A stretch of DNA of 64,000 bases, taken from NCBI GenBank assembly GCA_021323895.1, contig JAJPKD010000174.1:1-64000 (forward strand). The letters run 5' to 3'. Positions 21,977 to 30,971 of this stretch are shown here, one piece after another. The position numbers and the translations under genes were made by a program. The notes under the pieces are model-generated. The model did not search any database. It worked only from the letters and a program-made list of their open reading frames with translations, and was not told the DNA's origin. Position 1 is the stretch's first letter; each line of letters begins with the position of its first letter. The stretch is from Acidobacteriota bacterium. Lineage in GTDB: Bacteria > Acidobacteriota > Blastocatellia > Pyrinomonadales > Pyrinomonadaceae.

Positions 21977-22909
21977 CTACATTTTCTTTTCAGGCGATGC
22001 GGGTGCACCGGTGGCGGCGCCTTCCGGCGTGCCCTGATGATAAAGCCCGAGCCACTTGCCATCGCGCTTCACCCAAATCGACGTGTGATATGCCTTCATC
22101 GGCTTCGCGCCTCTCATCGTCGCCGTGTAAGTCACGAGCTTGGCATCATCGTCGAACGACAAAGCTTTCCAGTTGCTCAAGTCGAACTGCGATGCATCCA
22201 TGCCTTCCTGCAGACTCTTAATCGAAGCAGCTTTGTCATAGACACCTTCCCCTTCAACTTCTCTGAATTCGGGCGCCAGCAACGAGCCGAATCCGTCCCA
22301 GTTCTTCGCTTTGAAAAGATCCCAGACGATCTTCTCGTTCGCGATCGGGTCGGCTCCGGTCTCAGGCGGTTTGCCCGTGGCAGGCGAACCGGTTTCTTTC
22401 TTTGACGGTGGCATTGGCTCCATCTTCTGGCTCAGCGTCTCCTGGTAGTAAATCGCCTGCCATTCGCCATTGCGATTCACGTAAGCCGAAGCATCGTAAT
22501 AAGGTCCGGCCGGGATGTCTTTGCCCTTGTACTTTCCTTTCAACGTTGCCTTGTATGTCAGCAGCGCTGCGTCTTTGTCGATCGGTGTCATCTTCCAATC
22601 GGAAAAAGTCACATCCGCGATGTCATAATCCTTTATGCCGGCCATGGCCGCTGCCTTGTCGATGACACCGCTGTCGAGAACTTCGATGTAATCAGTAGCC
22701 ACCAGCTTTCCAAAAGCGTCGGCATCTTTCTTCTTGAAAGCATCCCACGCGCTCTTTTCTTTCGCGATCATGTCAGCTTCGGATGGGGCGGCCGTCGATT
22801 TCGTTTCGGTCTTGTTCGAGTTGGCCGTCATGTTGCTGTTGCTGGTTGGCTCAGTCGTGCACGCCGCAGCAAGCAACAGCAGAGACCCAAGCACGAGAAA
22901 TTTCTTCAT
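21977..22909 (-). CDS. Lipoprotein with two NTF2/DUF4440-like domains
   Basis: Lipobox LLLLAAAC. Two repeated modules: EKSAWDAFKKKDADAFGKLVATDYIEVLDSGVIDKAAAMAGIKDYD and EKIVWDLFKAKNWDGFGSLLAPEFREVEGEGVYDKAASIKSLQEG. Confidence 0.8.
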   Translation of the reverse strand: MKKFLVLGSLLLLAAACTTEPTSNSNMTANSNKTETKSTAAPSEADMIAKEKSAWDAFKKKDADAFGKLVATDYIEVLDSGVIDKAAAMAGIKDYDIADVTFSDWKMTPIDKDAALLTYKATLKGKYKGKDIPAGPYYDASAYVNRNGEWQAIYYQETLSQKMEPMPPSKKETGSPATGKPPETGADPIANEKIVWDLFKAKNWDGFGSLLAPEFREVEGEGVYDKAASIKSLQEGMDASQFDLSNWKALSFDDDAKLVTYTATMRGAKPMKAYHTSIWVKRDGKWLGLYHQGTPEGAATGAPASPEKKM

Positions 22910-23005
22910 GTTGCGGAACTCCTTTTGGCTGAATTTCAGAAATGCGTAGTGCTTCTATGACAAAAGCCAAAGCCAGTCAAGAGAAACTATGGCCTCGCAA
23001 AAAGG

Positions 23006-23025
23006 AGGGCGCCAACCAGCGCCCT
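23006..23025 (-). terminator. Intrinsic terminator (minus strand)
   Basis: AGGGCGC-caacca-GCGCCCT, with a T-run on the minus strand. Confidence 0.65.
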
Positions 23026-23052
23026 TTAAGTCTAGCAAGGTTGATTAACTCC

Positions 23053-23748
23053 TTAAGTCGGCGATGCGCTCTTTCTTGGCGATGCCTTCATGGCCGGCGA
23101 CGGTTTCATCGCCGGAGAGGGTTTCGTCACCGGAGAAGATTTCACCGAGGGAGATGGTTTCACCGAGGGCGAAGCTTTGGCTCCGGGTGATGGACTAGCA
23201 CTTGGCAGGGGGTTCATCACCGGCACCGATACGGATGCGACCATCTGCCACTGGCCATTCTTGCGTGCAAAGGTGTCAACTGAGCGAAATTCATGAATCA
23301 CCTGTTGGCAATTCCCGGTGGAAATTTTGTACTGGTCACCCTTGACGGTAATTCGCACTCTAACCAAAGCCGAGTCATTGTCGAGGACTTTAACTTGAAT
23401 ATCACTTATCTGCTGCTCATTGGACGCAAGGGTTCCCGATTCGATGTCGGCCACATCCTGATTCTTGTTGCCATCGCTGCCGTCAGGATAAACCAGAACA
23501 ATGTCATCAGCTTCGAGCTTGCGTACTGCTGCGCCGTCGCGTTCTTTGAGAATTCGCGGCCAATCGTTCTCGATCTTGATGAGTTCTGCTTCGATCGCGG
23601 CCTTGTCCGGTGTCGGCTGCGGCGTTGCCACGGCGGCGGTGTTCGCGTTATTTGGCGAACTCGTACAACCAGACATAACCAGCGTTACTATCATCAACGG
23701 CAAAATAATTAGCAGATAACTCCGTTTCACGATCGAACTCCTTTTCAA
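23053..23748 (-). CDS. DUF4440/NTF2-like lipoprotein with Pro/Ser/Lys repeat tail
   Basis: Lipobox VMSGC; ENDWPRILKERDGAAVRKLEADDIVLVYPDGS; C-terminal tail of SPSVKP/SPAMKP-type hexapeptides. Confidence 0.8.
   Translation of the reverse strand: MKRSSIVKRSYLLIILPLMIVTLVMSGCTSSPNNANTAAVATPQPTPDKAAIEAELIKIENDWPRILKERDGAAVRKLEADDIVLVYPDGSDGNKNQDVADIESGTLASNEQQISDIQVKVLDNDSALVRVRITVKGDQYKISTGNCQQVIHEFRSVDTFARKNGQWQMVASVSVPVMNPLPSASPSPGAKASPSVKPSPSVKSSPVTKPSPAMKPSPAMKASPRKSASPT
23075..23200. repeat. 18-nt imperfect tandem repeat (7 units)
   Basis: cttggcgatgccttcatg gccggcgacggtttcatc gccggagagggtttcgtc accggagaagatttcacc gagggagatggtttcacc gagggcgaagctttggct ccgggtgatggactagca. Confidence 0.85.
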
Positions 23749-23984
23749 TTTAAGAATCAGATTTCGGCAGCCAATCCAAAGCTTCTATCCAAACCGGCAG
23801 TCGAGTCAATGCTTAATTTCCCGCAGCCCGAAAACCGTCTCCTGAAAGTATTGACTTGTCGGTTTCGTTGTCCTATTGTCATCGCGAAAAACCGTAGCCC
23901 GGACCATTCCAAAGTTGTTGAGGCGGTTTTCAAAAACCTTCCACCGCGTAATTCTAACGCGGTAACACATCGAAGGAGGACTCA

Positions 23985-24488
23985 ATGTCACTGTCTCTTC
24001 GACTATTTCTGAATCGCGTCAATACTACGTTATCGGCCACCGCTGTGGCTTTCGCATTGATCGGCAGCTTTGCCTGGACGGCAGAAGGTCAGCGGCCCAA
24101 ACCGCAGGGTGACGGAGTCGATAGCCCGCTATTCCTTGAATTCAAGGGCGTGCGCATCGGCATGAGTGCGGATGAGGCGCGCAAGAAACTAGGCAGCCCG
24201 CGCGACAAAGGCGACGAAGTGGACATCTATCAATTCAATGACAATCAGGGCGCTCAGGTCTATTACGATAAGGCCAAAACGGTGATGGCGATTTCGATTG
24301 ATTTTGCCAGTGGCGCAAGCGATGTCCCTTCCGCCAAGGATGTCATCGGCGGTGAAGCGGACGCGAGGCCGGATGGTTCGGCTTTCAAGATGGTGCGCTA
24401 TCCGAAAGCCGGCTACTGGGTTTCATACAGCAAAACCGCCGGCCAATCGCCGACAATTACCATCACGATGCAGAAGATCGATCAATAG
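23985..24488 (+). CDS. Hypothetical exported protein
   Basis: Signal-like N-terminus; FLEFKGVRIGMSADEARKKLGSPRDKGDEVDIYQFNDNQGAQVYYD; RBS AAGGAGG upstream. Confidence 0.7.
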   Translation: MSLSLRLFLNRVNTTLSATAVAFALIGSFAWTAEGQRPKPQGDGVDSPLFLEFKGVRIGMSADEARKKLGSPRDKGDEVDIYQFNDNQGAQVYYDKAKTVMAISIDFASGASDVPSAKDVIGGEADARPDGSAFKMVRYPKAGYWVSYSKTAGQSPTITITMQKIDQ

Positions 24489-24524
24489 CCTCACGCATCA
24501 TTCGCTCTGTATCATTATCTCGGA

Positions 24525-24563
24525 GCCAGCGAGATTCAATCTGTCTCGCTGGCGTTCTTTTTT
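24525..24563 (+). terminator. Intrinsic terminator
   Basis: GCCAGCGAGA-ttcaatctg-TCTCGCTGGC followed by gttctttttt. Confidence 0.88.
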
Positions 24564-24627
24564 CGCGCTGGACTTCTGTGGGTCGTCATGTTGAACTGAA
24601 TTCTTCATCAGGAGGAATTGTTCGCAG

Positions 24628-25728
24628 ATGCTTCGCGCAGGGTTCGTTGGCTTACCAAACACAGGCAAGACGACGCTTTTCAATGCAGTCACTTCGCAGA
24701 CAACTGCCGTGACCGCGAATTATGCTTTCTCGACCAGCAAGCCCAATGTCGGCGTGGTCACCGTTCCGGATGAGCGGCTCGGGCCGCTGGCAAAACTCGT
24801 CAAGACCGAAAAAATCGTGCCCGCCACGGTTGAGTTCGTGGACATCGCGGGCCTCGTGCGCGGTTCGTCGCAAGGCGAAGGCGTCGGCAACCAGTTCCTG
24901 CACGCGATTCGAGAAACCGACACGATGATTCACGTCGTGCGTTGCTTCGACAATGAATCGGTGCCGCACGTGGAAGAGACTCTCGACCCGCGTCGCGACA
25001 TCGAAACTATTCAGATCGAGCTGGCGCTGGCAGATCTCGCAACCGTCGAACGTCGTCGCGAGCGAGTTCAAAAAACTGCCAAGGGCGGAGACAAGGCAGC
25101 TAAGGCTGAGCTTGCGGTCCTGGATAAGCTGCAACCTGTGCTGGAAGAATTTAAGCCCGCGCGCAGCATCGCGCTCGACGAGGATGAACAGGCGATCGCG
25201 CGCAACTATTTTCTATTGACGATGAAGCCGACGATTTATGCGGCGAATGTCAACGAATCGACGCTGAGCGATCCGAATGCGAACCCGCTCGTGCAGGCTG
25301 TCCGCGCCGTCGCCGCCGAGGAGAATTCCGAATGCGTCGTGATCTGCGCTCAACTTGAAGCCGACCTCGTCGAGTTGTCAGAGACTGAGCGGGCTGAGTA
25401 TCTCGCGTCGCTGGGCGTGCAGAGCAGCGGCGTCGATCAATTAATTAAGAGCGCGTACCGCGTGCTGGGCCTCATGTCGTTTTTGACCGCGGGTGAAAAG
25501 GAAGCGCGCGCCTGGACCATCCCGCAAAATTCGCGTGCGCAGGATGCGGCCGGCGCGATTCACTCGGACATCGCGCGTGGTTTCATTCGCGCTGAAATTG
25601 TCAGCTATGAAGATCTAATAGGAGCCGGATCGTATGCGGCGGCGCGCGATCAGGGCTTGCTGAGATTGGAAGGCAAGGTCTACATCATGCAGGAAGGCGA
25701 CGTGGTGAATTTTCGATTCAATGTGTGA
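24628..25728 (+). CDS. ychF: Redox-regulated ATPase YchF
   Basis: MLRAGFVGLPNTGKTTLFNAVTSQ...NVNE...C-terminal TGS-like YEDLIGAGSYAAARDQGLLRLEGKVYIMQEGDVVNFRFNV. Confidence 0.95.
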   Translation: MLRAGFVGLPNTGKTTLFNAVTSQTTAVTANYAFSTSKPNVGVVTVPDERLGPLAKLVKTEKIVPATVEFVDIAGLVRGSSQGEGVGNQFLHAIRETDTMIHVVRCFDNESVPHVEETLDPRRDIETIQIELALADLATVERRRERVQKTAKGGDKAAKAELAVLDKLQPVLEEFKPARSIALDEDEQAIARNYFLLTMKPTIYAANVNESTLSDPNANPLVQAVRAVAAEENSECVVICAQLEADLVELSETERAEYLASLGVQSSGVDQLIKSAYRVLGLMSFLTAGEKEARAWTIPQNSRAQDAAGAIHSDIARGFIRAEIVSYEDLIGAGSYAAARDQGLLRLEGKVYIMQEGDVVNFRFNV

Positions 25729-25743
25729 GAGAATTGTGCCAGC

Positions 25744-25932
25744 ATGAAAGTGCGCGACGTCCTCAGGTTGCTCAAAGATGATGGTTGGTACTTGGTAGTA
25801 ATTGAAGGGAGTCATCGACAATTCAAGCATGCAACTAAGCAAGGTCGAGTGACGGTTCCCGGAAAGCCGAACGACGATTTACCGCACGGAACATTGAACA
25901 GTATCCTGAAGCAGGCTGGCTTGAAACGTTAG
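25744..25932 (+). CDS. hicA: HicA-family mRNA interferase toxin
   Basis: MKVRDVLRLLKDDGWYLVVIEGSHRQFKHATKQGRVTVPGKPNDDLPHGTLNSILKQAGL. Confidence 0.9.
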   Translation: MKVRDVLRLLKDDGWYLVVIEGSHRQFKHATKQGRVTVPGKPNDDLPHGTLNSILKQAGLKR

Positions 25933-25941
25933 GAGAGAGAA

Positions 25942-26154
25942 ATGCGCTACTCTATCGTTATCGAAAAAGCTGAGAACAATTTCGCTGCGTATGTTCCTGA
26001 CTTGCCCGGTTGCGTGGCAACAGGAGCAACTGTTGCCGAGACTGAGCAACAAATTCGCGAAGCCATCGATTTGCACTTGCGTGGGATGCGAGAGGATGGA
26101 TTACCAATTCCGGAGCCAAGCAGTAGTGTCGATTACATCGAAATAGCGGCCTGA
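25942..26154 (+). CDS. hicB: HicB-family antitoxin
   Basis: MRYSIVIEKAENNFAAYVPDLPGCVATGATVAETEQQIREAIDLHLRGMREDGLPIPEP. Confidence 0.9.
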   Translation: MRYSIVIEKAENNFAAYVPDLPGCVATGATVAETEQQIREAIDLHLRGMREDGLPIPEPSSSVDYIEIAA

Positions 26155-26156
26155 AC

Positions 26157-26371
26157 TCATCGCAGCACCGCGCGAATTCCCACAATTATCAAATAGATGA
26201 TCGCCACAACGATCGCGATCTTGATTACGGCGATCGCTAGTCCAACTAATATGCCGATGATGCCCAGGGCGACGCCCGCGGGGCCAGCACCAGGGGAACG
26301 CCAACTGCTAAAACAAACAGCACCAGCAAAACAATTCCAACAATTCTAAAGATGTCTCCTGCTTCTTTCAT
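26157..26371 (-). pseudogene. Small membrane protein, apparent -1 frameshift
   Basis: MKEAGDIFRIVGIVLLVLFVLAVGVPLVL in one frame, then GPAGVALGIIGILVGLAIAVIKIAIVVAIIYLIIVGIRAVLR* in the shifted frame. The 215-nt span is one base short of a multiple of 3. Confidence 0.55.
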
Positions 26372-26495
26372 CGTCTTTATCTGAGACCTTTCGTTCTCGC
26401 CCTCCAGCTTCGTCCGCGTCAATATACGACGGCTCAAATGGGTTCGTTCCATCAAACCTCGTTGTCTGGAAGCGGGTCCCTCAGGACAAAAAAGA

Positions 26496-26515
26496 AGGCC
26501 GTCGGATGACGGCCT
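26496..26515 (-). terminator. Intrinsic terminator (minus strand)
   Basis: AGGCCGTC-GGAT-GACGGCCT; a TTCTTTTTTG tract follows on the minus strand. Confidence 0.75.
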
Positions 26516-26546
26516 ATCAAAGCAGGATTTTGGACTTGCCTGCGAA

Positions 26547-27482
26547 TTACTTAATTATCTCGATCACCCCAACGCGATGACCTGCCGGATGAATGATCGT
26601 TCCCTTCGTCATGCCGAGGTCTTCTGTCGTCAAGAGCAATCCGAAATCATCGAACGCGGTTTCAGATTTGATCTCAGCTTCGTTGCGCCCCCGCACGTTC
26701 ACGATTTGACCCAGTTGCTGATATTCACCAGTCCGTGAGACCGCCCACAGGATATACGCTGTGCCTTTCGGAGCTTCCTTCAAATCGTGAAAGCGCATTC
26801 GCACTTCCGTAAGTTTGCCGTTCTTGTGCGGCTCGATGAACACATTCGCGCGCGCACCTTCCGTGGCGCCCGTGAAGTTGATCTTTAGCTTCGTGTCATC
26901 GCCGGTCTTGAAAGTAGGAATGCCCAGCATCGGGACTGTGTAATCGCCCAACGCCGCTGGCGCCGCGACTTGTTCCCCAACTGCGATGTTTTGGCCCAGC
27001 GGAATGACGGTGAAACCGCTTGGGACTGCGCTACGGAAGAAGATTTTAGTGTTTGGATCATACGCGGCTACATCCGCATCCGGTGATGCGAACAACATGA
27101 ACCGCGTCAATGGTGTCGTTGTCGTGAAGGTCGCGACGCCATTTGAAACTTCAATCGGTCCTAGCATGGTTACCGCGCCAGTTGGATCCACTGCATAAAG
27201 GTTCAGACCGGTTAGATCGGCCGGCAAATTCGATAGATTCAGTTTTATCGTCGTGCCGTCCGCGGCGCGAAGTATTGTCGCCGTGCCGGTAGCTTTGATG
27301 CCGACCGGATTCAACGTCACGACAGTTTCTTTGCCTACCGGGTATTCAACGATTGTGTACGTGCCGTCGGCATTTTGTTGAACCTTGGTTACTGTCGTTG
27401 TTTGTACCTGACCAACCGCCGCGGCCGCCACCGCAAACAAGAGCAACGTCGCTCCCAGGAACGCAATCAGACTTTTGCTCAT
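26547..27482 (-). CDS. Hypothetical exported protein
   Basis: Signal peptide MSKSLIAFLGATLLLFAVAAAAVGQ, repetitive beta-rich sequence, no confident family. Confidence 0.7.
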   Translation of the reverse strand: MSKSLIAFLGATLLLFAVAAAAVGQVQTTTVTKVQQNADGTYTIVEYPVGKETVVTLNPVGIKATGTATILRAADGTTIKLNLSNLPADLTGLNLYAVDPTGAVTMLGPIEVSNGVATFTTTTPLTRFMLFASPDADVAAYDPNTKIFFRSAVPSGFTVIPLGQNIAVGEQVAAPAALGDYTVPMLGIPTFKTGDDTKLKINFTGATEGARANVFIEPHKNGKLTEVRMRFHDLKEAPKGTAYILWAVSRTGEYQQLGQIVNVRGRNEAEIKSETAFDDFGLLLTTEDLGMTKGTIIHPAGHRVGVIEIIK

Positions 27483-27688
27483 ACTTCTCTCCTCCTATTA
27501 AATCCATGGTTTCAATTTTGTCGGGATTGCGAGTCGGGATTTTCAGACTTGTCTGTTGATGAACAACTGCAACGCGTATGCCGATTTGTGATGCTTACTG
27601 AGACGAAGGGAAAGCACGCTCGTCCGGTTTAGAACGGAACGAACACATACATCGATTTGCAGGCCCCGTTCGGAACCAATACGAGGAG

Positions 27689-28639
27689 TTATTCAGCGGC
27701 TTTTTGAGATTGATTGAGCAGAGTTTCGAGGACGAGCGTCTCGCGAAAGTTCTCCAACAACGGGAAGTAAGCTGCTGTGCGATCCAAAGCGGCCCGCGGC
27801 ACTAACCCGACGATTTCCGTGCCCATGATTTCGACGCCTTCGTGTTGGGCCTGCTGCTGCACGGCATCGAACGCGCGCGAGATTGCAGTTTGCTGGTAGT
27901 CAATTAAGTTCATCGAGACTTGCACGACGCCACGGCTTTTCAATTCGAACCCGCGCGCCTTCACAAACGGCAAGCCACCGTCGCGTTCACGCACCGCGCG
28001 CGCAATTCGTTGCGCCAGCGCTAGATCGTTCGCCCGTAGATTCACATTAAAGGCGATAAGAAATGGCCGCGCGCCAATCACAATTGCGCCGGCGGTCTCA
28101 TGCAATTGGCGTTCACCGACGTCCGGCGCGCGATCAGGTTCGCTGGTTATTCGATCGCGTAACCACTCGAATCCTTTGCCTCGGATGTGTTCTAGGCGGC
28201 GTCGATCAGTACGCAGGGCGGCGCGTTCATAAAAGAAGGCGGGGATACGCAACTCGTTCCAAACCCGGCGTCCGCATTCATGCGCCAGCGCCACGCAGTC
28301 ATCGATTGACACGCCGCTAACCGGGACGAAAGGCAGCACGTCAGTCGCGCCGATGCGCGGATGCACGCCCGCATGCGTGCGCAAGTCGATTAACTCCGCG
28401 GCCGTCGCCACCGCTTGCAGCGCCGCATCGACGATCACTTCCGGAGACGCGACGAACGTGATTACCGATCGATTGTGATCAGGATCGATGTGCTGGTTCA
28501 GCACGACTGCGCCGTGCACCGACTCGATTGATTTCGAAATCGCCTGGATCGTTTCGATCTTGCGGCCTTCGCTGAAGTTTGGTACACACTCGATTAGATT
28601 ACGGATTGCGGATTTCGAATTGCGGATTTGATCGCCCAT
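27689..28639 (-). CDS. Glutamate formimidoyltransferase
   Basis: LIECVPNFSEGRKIETIQAI...DPDHNRSVITFV...LIDLRTHAGVHPRIGATDVLPFVPVSG. Confidence 0.9.
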   Translation of the reverse strand: MGDQIRNSKSAIRNLIECVPNFSEGRKIETIQAISKSIESVHGAVVLNQHIDPDHNRSVITFVASPEVIVDAALQAVATAAELIDLRTHAGVHPRIGATDVLPFVPVSGVSIDDCVALAHECGRRVWNELRIPAFFYERAALRTDRRRLEHIRGKGFEWLRDRITSEPDRAPDVGERQLHETAGAIVIGARPFLIAFNVNLRANDLALAQRIARAVRERDGGLPFVKARGFELKSRGVVQVSMNLIDYQQTAISRAFDAVQQQAQHEGVEIMGTEIVGLVPRAALDRTAAYFPLLENFRETLVLETLLNQSQKAAE

Positions 28640-28696
28640 GGCCTTGCTCGCCATTCAGTGTAATTCGAAATTCAAAATTCGCAATTCAAGATTCAG
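28597..28696. repeat. Heptad-repeat inverted arms between divergent genes (locus E)
   Basis: Left GATTACG GATTGCG GATTTCG AATTGCG GATTTGA (28597-28631); right AATTCGA AATTCAA AATTCGC AATTCAA GATTCAG (28662-28696), then ATG at 28697. Confidence 0.88.
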
Positions 28697-29674
28697 ATGC
28701 CCATCGATCGTTTCATCAACGAACGCAAGACGGTCTGGCAAAGGCTCGAGGAGTTGCTCGCGCTGCTCGACCGCATGACGCTGAGAAAGCTGCATCGCGA
28801 AGAAGTGCGCGAGCTGGGCCGCATCTATCGGCGAACCGCTTCAGACCTGGCCATCGCGCGCGCCGAATCGCGCGATCCTCGTCTAGTCAATTATCTGAAC
28901 AGCCTGGTGATTCGCGCTCACGGCCGCATTTATCGCGCTGATTCGCAGGGTGGCCAGCGCGTCCGCGATTTCTTTAGCCGTGATTTTCCGCAAACCTTTC
29001 GGCGCACCTGGCGCTATACCGCGACTGCTTTCGCGGTGTTCTGGTTGTTCACCGGAATCGCTTTCTTCGGCACGCGCCATGATCCGGATTTTTCCGAGTT
29101 CGCCGGCATCAGCCCGTTTTTCCGCGAAGTCGTCATCAATCACCGCACGCACTGGTGGGAAGACTTAAATGAAGCGAACCAAATCGGCTCGAGCCAAATC
29201 TTCACCAACAACATTCGCGTCACGTTTTATGCGTTCGCTCTGGGAGCGATTTTCGGTCTCGGCACGCTGTATGTGATCGCCTTCAACGGTGCGATGTTCG
29301 GCGCGATTATCGCGTTAACTTATCGCGCTGGATTCGGAAACGACCTGTTATTTGGATTTGTCATCTCGCACGGCGTGATCGAGTTGAGTTGTATTTTTAT
29401 CGCCGGCGGCGCGGGACTTCTCATTGGCACGGCGCTGTTGATGCCTGGGGATCTTTCGCGCGCCGATGCGCTAAAGTCGCGCGGCCTGGATGCGGTGAAG
29501 TTAATTGTTGGCTGTGTCCCTCTGCTGGTCGTGGCGGGAATCATCGAAGGATTCATCTCGCCCCAGCCGATTTCGCCTTTGATCAAGATCGGAATAGGTT
29601 TGATTACGGGAATCGCGCTGTATTCCTATCTGCTATTGGCCGGAAGAGATGCTACAGAAGACCGCGCTCCTTAA
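28697..29674 (+). CDS. Stage II sporulation protein M-like (SpoIIM family) membrane protein
   Basis: Multi-TM protein, FFTNNIRVTFYAFALGAIFGLGTLYVIAFNGAMFGAIIAL...HGVIELSCIFIAGGAGLLIG. Confidence 0.88.
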   Translation: MPIDRFINERKTVWQRLEELLALLDRMTLRKLHREEVRELGRIYRRTASDLAIARAESRDPRLVNYLNSLVIRAHGRIYRADSQGGQRVRDFFSRDFPQTFRRTWRYTATAFAVFWLFTGIAFFGTRHDPDFSEFAGISPFFREVVINHRTHWWEDLNEANQIGSSQIFTNNIRVTFYAFALGAIFGLGTLYVIAFNGAMFGAIIALTYRAGFGNDLLFGFVISHGVIELSCIFIAGGAGLLIGTALLMPGDLSRADALKSRGLDAVKLIVGCVPLLVVAGIIEGFISPQPISPLIKIGIGLITGIALYSYLLLAGRDATEDRAP

Positions 29675-30971
29675 CCCGCAGATACGTTTCCAACAATTTC
29701 GGCGCGAGGGCGGCAGCAGTAACGTCCAGCGCCAATCCACCTTGTGATTCGACCAAGCGCAACGCAGCCTCTCTCAAGTGAATAATCTCTTCCGCGACGG
29801 ATTGCGTGAACATGTCGTGCTCGTCTTCGGGACTTTCGCGCACGACAGCTTTCAAGTCTCGATCGGCAATCGTAACCACGAGCGGCAGATGACGTGGACG
29901 CAGCAGCTTCAACGAAGAGAGCAGTTCGCTCGACCCTTCTTCGTCAACTAAGTCGGTGATGATCACCACGAGCGATCGACGCGTGGCGTTAGCGGCGACA
30001 AATTCGAACGCGCGCGAGTAGCTCGGCTCGATCATTTCCGGCTCGACCGCATGCAACGCTTCCAATGCCGCGTCGAGATGCTCTGCGCCGCGTTTCGGTG
30101 GCAGGTACGTTTGAATGCGGCGACCAAATACGAGCAGCCCCGCGTTGTCTCCGGCGCGGGCGGCGGCGGACATCAAAGCCAGCGTCGCGTGGACCGCCGA
30201 ATCAAGTTTAGTTTCGTTTTCGATCCGGGCTGTCATCAAACGTCCGGCATCGAGCGCAATCAAAATTGTCTGATCGCGCTCCATCTGATATTGGCGCGTC
30301 ACCAACTTGCCGCGGCGCGCAGTTGCCGTCCACGAAATGTGCCGCATCTCGTCGCCACGGACGTAATCGCGCAGCGATTCAAAATCGCGGCCTTCACCAC
30401 GCCACTGTGATTTTCGGCGAGCGGCTACGAACGAGCGCGCGCCCAATGCTTTCAATTCCGCTTCGCGCGCGCGTCGCATGTTCGGATAGACCTTGATGGC
30501 GGTTGCCTCGCCTACGCGTGACTGTTTCCACACCAGGCGCCAGCGCGAAATAAACCTGACCGCAATTTGACCAAACTCGAATCGGCCACGCTTCGGCGGA
30601 GTTAACCAGTAAGAAAATGATGCTGCGGTTTGCGCTTCTACATTCAGGCGAGCTTCGCGCGCGCCTAGAAGTTTCATCTGCGGCGGATATTCATCTTTGA
30701 TGACCAGCGATAGATCCCGCGGCGTGTGGTTGGCGATGTCGATGTGCACTTCGGTCTCTGCGCCCACGGCAAAGCGGCTGCCGAAGTGACGCTCAATACT
30801 CACGCGCGCCGGCAGCTTACTGTTGAAGGCGTCAAAGACTGCGACCGTAACGATGATCAAATCGTAGGCGAACGCCAGCCAACCCAACATCGGCCGGTTC
30901 CACGAAAGCGAAAGCGGCAGCAAGCCCACTGCGAGCAACGCATAGAAGAGTTTGCTAAAGATGAATCGCAT
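29652..30971 (-). CDS. DUF58 domain-containing protein
   Basis: [52 protein letters not shown]-type DUF58 motif. Confidence 0.9.
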   Translation of the reverse strand: [439 protein letters not shown]

